The position numbers and the translations under genes are program-made. The notes under the pieces are model-generated. The model had not been told where the DNA came from, did no database searches, and worked only from the letters and a program-made list of their open reading frames with translations. 5,343 bases of DNA from Candidatus Woesearchaeota archaeon (GTDB taxonomy: Archaea > Nanobdellota > Nanobdellia > Woesearchaeales > GW2011-AR4): NCBI GenBank assembly GCA_016211245.1, contig JACQSQ010000051.1:1-5343 (forward strand), written 5' to 3'. Positions 4,797 through 5,343 of the stretch are shown here, in pieces. Position 1 is the first letter of the stretch. Each line of letters opens with the position of its first letter.

Positions 4797-5343
4797 GCGC
4801 TGACGGAGTTTTCGTACTCGCCAACAATCAAATCCGGCTTATAGTTAAAGGCATTTTTTATTTTTTCCCATAATGTTCCCGTGCGGTGCCTAATCCTTAT
4901 TTTTCCAAGCCTTTCAAGCCAGAACTCCTCCCTAACCTCGACAAAATGGGTGGCTATAACTGACAGGCCGTATAGCGCGATTCCAACCCCAAAAAACACG
5001 TATGCAACCGTAAATAATTTGCCAAAGTCTGTTTGGGGCGTTATGTCCCCATAGCCCACTGTTGTCATGGTGGCCGCTGAAAGGTATAATGCATCTATAT
5101 AGCGGAAACCCTCAACATAATAATAAAAAGTCGCTCCTCCAAAAAGCATAATCATCATGACCACAAACACATAAATAATCCTCCTGTGAAATTTTTTGTG
5201 CTCTTCCTGCTCAATCCTCAGCAAATCCTCTTTTTTCATCTCCCTTTCCCTGATTTTTTCCAAATCTATCTCGAAATCCCTCGTCAATTCCTCATCGATT
5301 ATTTTTGGGCAGTATTTCTCAAGAGTATCTATAGTATAAATAC
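4778..5343 (-). CDS. Two-TM potassium channel, probably 5'-truncated by the window edge
   Basis: This is a K+-selective pore protein of the plasma membrane. The selectivity filter TTVGYGD is encoded at 5045-5065. It is preceded by TM1 (about IIYVFVVMMIMLFGGATFYYY) and a pore helix (IDALYLSAATM), and followed by TM2 (FTVAYVFFGVGIALYGLSVI) with a Gly-rich hinge. This is the minimal TM-pore-TM subunit that assembles as a tetramer. Ahead of TM1 is a long, charged, helical stretch that looks like a coiled coil. After TM2 are about 60 basic residues ending AKKKSK, with no RCK/TrkA-N nucleotide-binding domain. The frame stays open to position 5343 with protein-like codons (IYTIDTLEKYCPKIIDEEL), so the start probably lies beyond the window. 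Internal alternatives are TTG at 5287 (169 aa) and ATG at 5239 (153 aa). The stop adjoins the leuS stop with no gap. The gating stimulus is not evident. Confidence 0.85.
   Translation of the reverse strand, partial: IYTIDTLEKYCPKIIDEELTRDFEIDLEKIREREMKKEDLLRIEQEEHKKFHRRIIYVFVVMMIMLFGGATFYYYVEGFRYIDALYLSAATMTTVGYGDITPQTDFGKLFTVAYVFFGVGIALYGLSVIATHFVEVREEFWLERLGKIRIRHRTGTLWEKIKNAFNYKPDLIVGEYENSVSAKKKSK

Overview
The window reads as a piece of an AT-rich archaeal genome, most likely a small-genome DPANN-type lineage (Woesearchaeota/Pacearchaeota-like). That placement is an inference. It rests on an archaeal/eukaryal-type leucyl-tRNA synthetase, TATA boxes about 26-29 nt upstream of four start codons with no Shine-Dalgarno sequence (leaderless transcription), very tight gene packing, a VapBC pair and a two-TM potassium channel.

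Layout, left to right. The left edge cuts a minus-strand gene; only the first 55 residues of an unrecognised membrane protein are present (1-166). It diverges from a VapBC toxin-antitoxin operon (253-890, plus) across an 86-bp gap holding one TATA box for each direction. The vapC 3' end overlaps by 9 bp the 3' end of a minus-strand EamA/DMT-family ten-TM transporter (882-1754). A 200-bp gap follows. It contains the back-to-back promoters of the transporter and leuS, plus a block of nested inverted repeats that neither gene explains. The plus-strand leuS (1955-4777, 940 aa) fills the centre. A minus-strand two-TM K+ channel begins (at its stop codon) at the very next base, 4778; its reading frame runs open to the right edge, so its true start may lie outside the window.

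The genes do not form one pathway. leuS is core translation, the transporter and channel are membrane housekeeping, and vapBC is an accessory module. Each gene or pair has its own promoter. Both convergent junctions have no spacer, so termination signals must lie inside the opposing gene; an oligo-T run downstream of leuS, encoded opposite the Lys-rich channel tail, is a good candidate.

I see no clearly new multi-gene system. The points most worth a second look are: the LeuRS editing site, where a normally conserved Thr reads Ala and the Asp-containing loop is shortened; a three-Cys cluster in the same enzyme; and the structured intergenic block at about 1758-1862, which may be a dispersed repeat.
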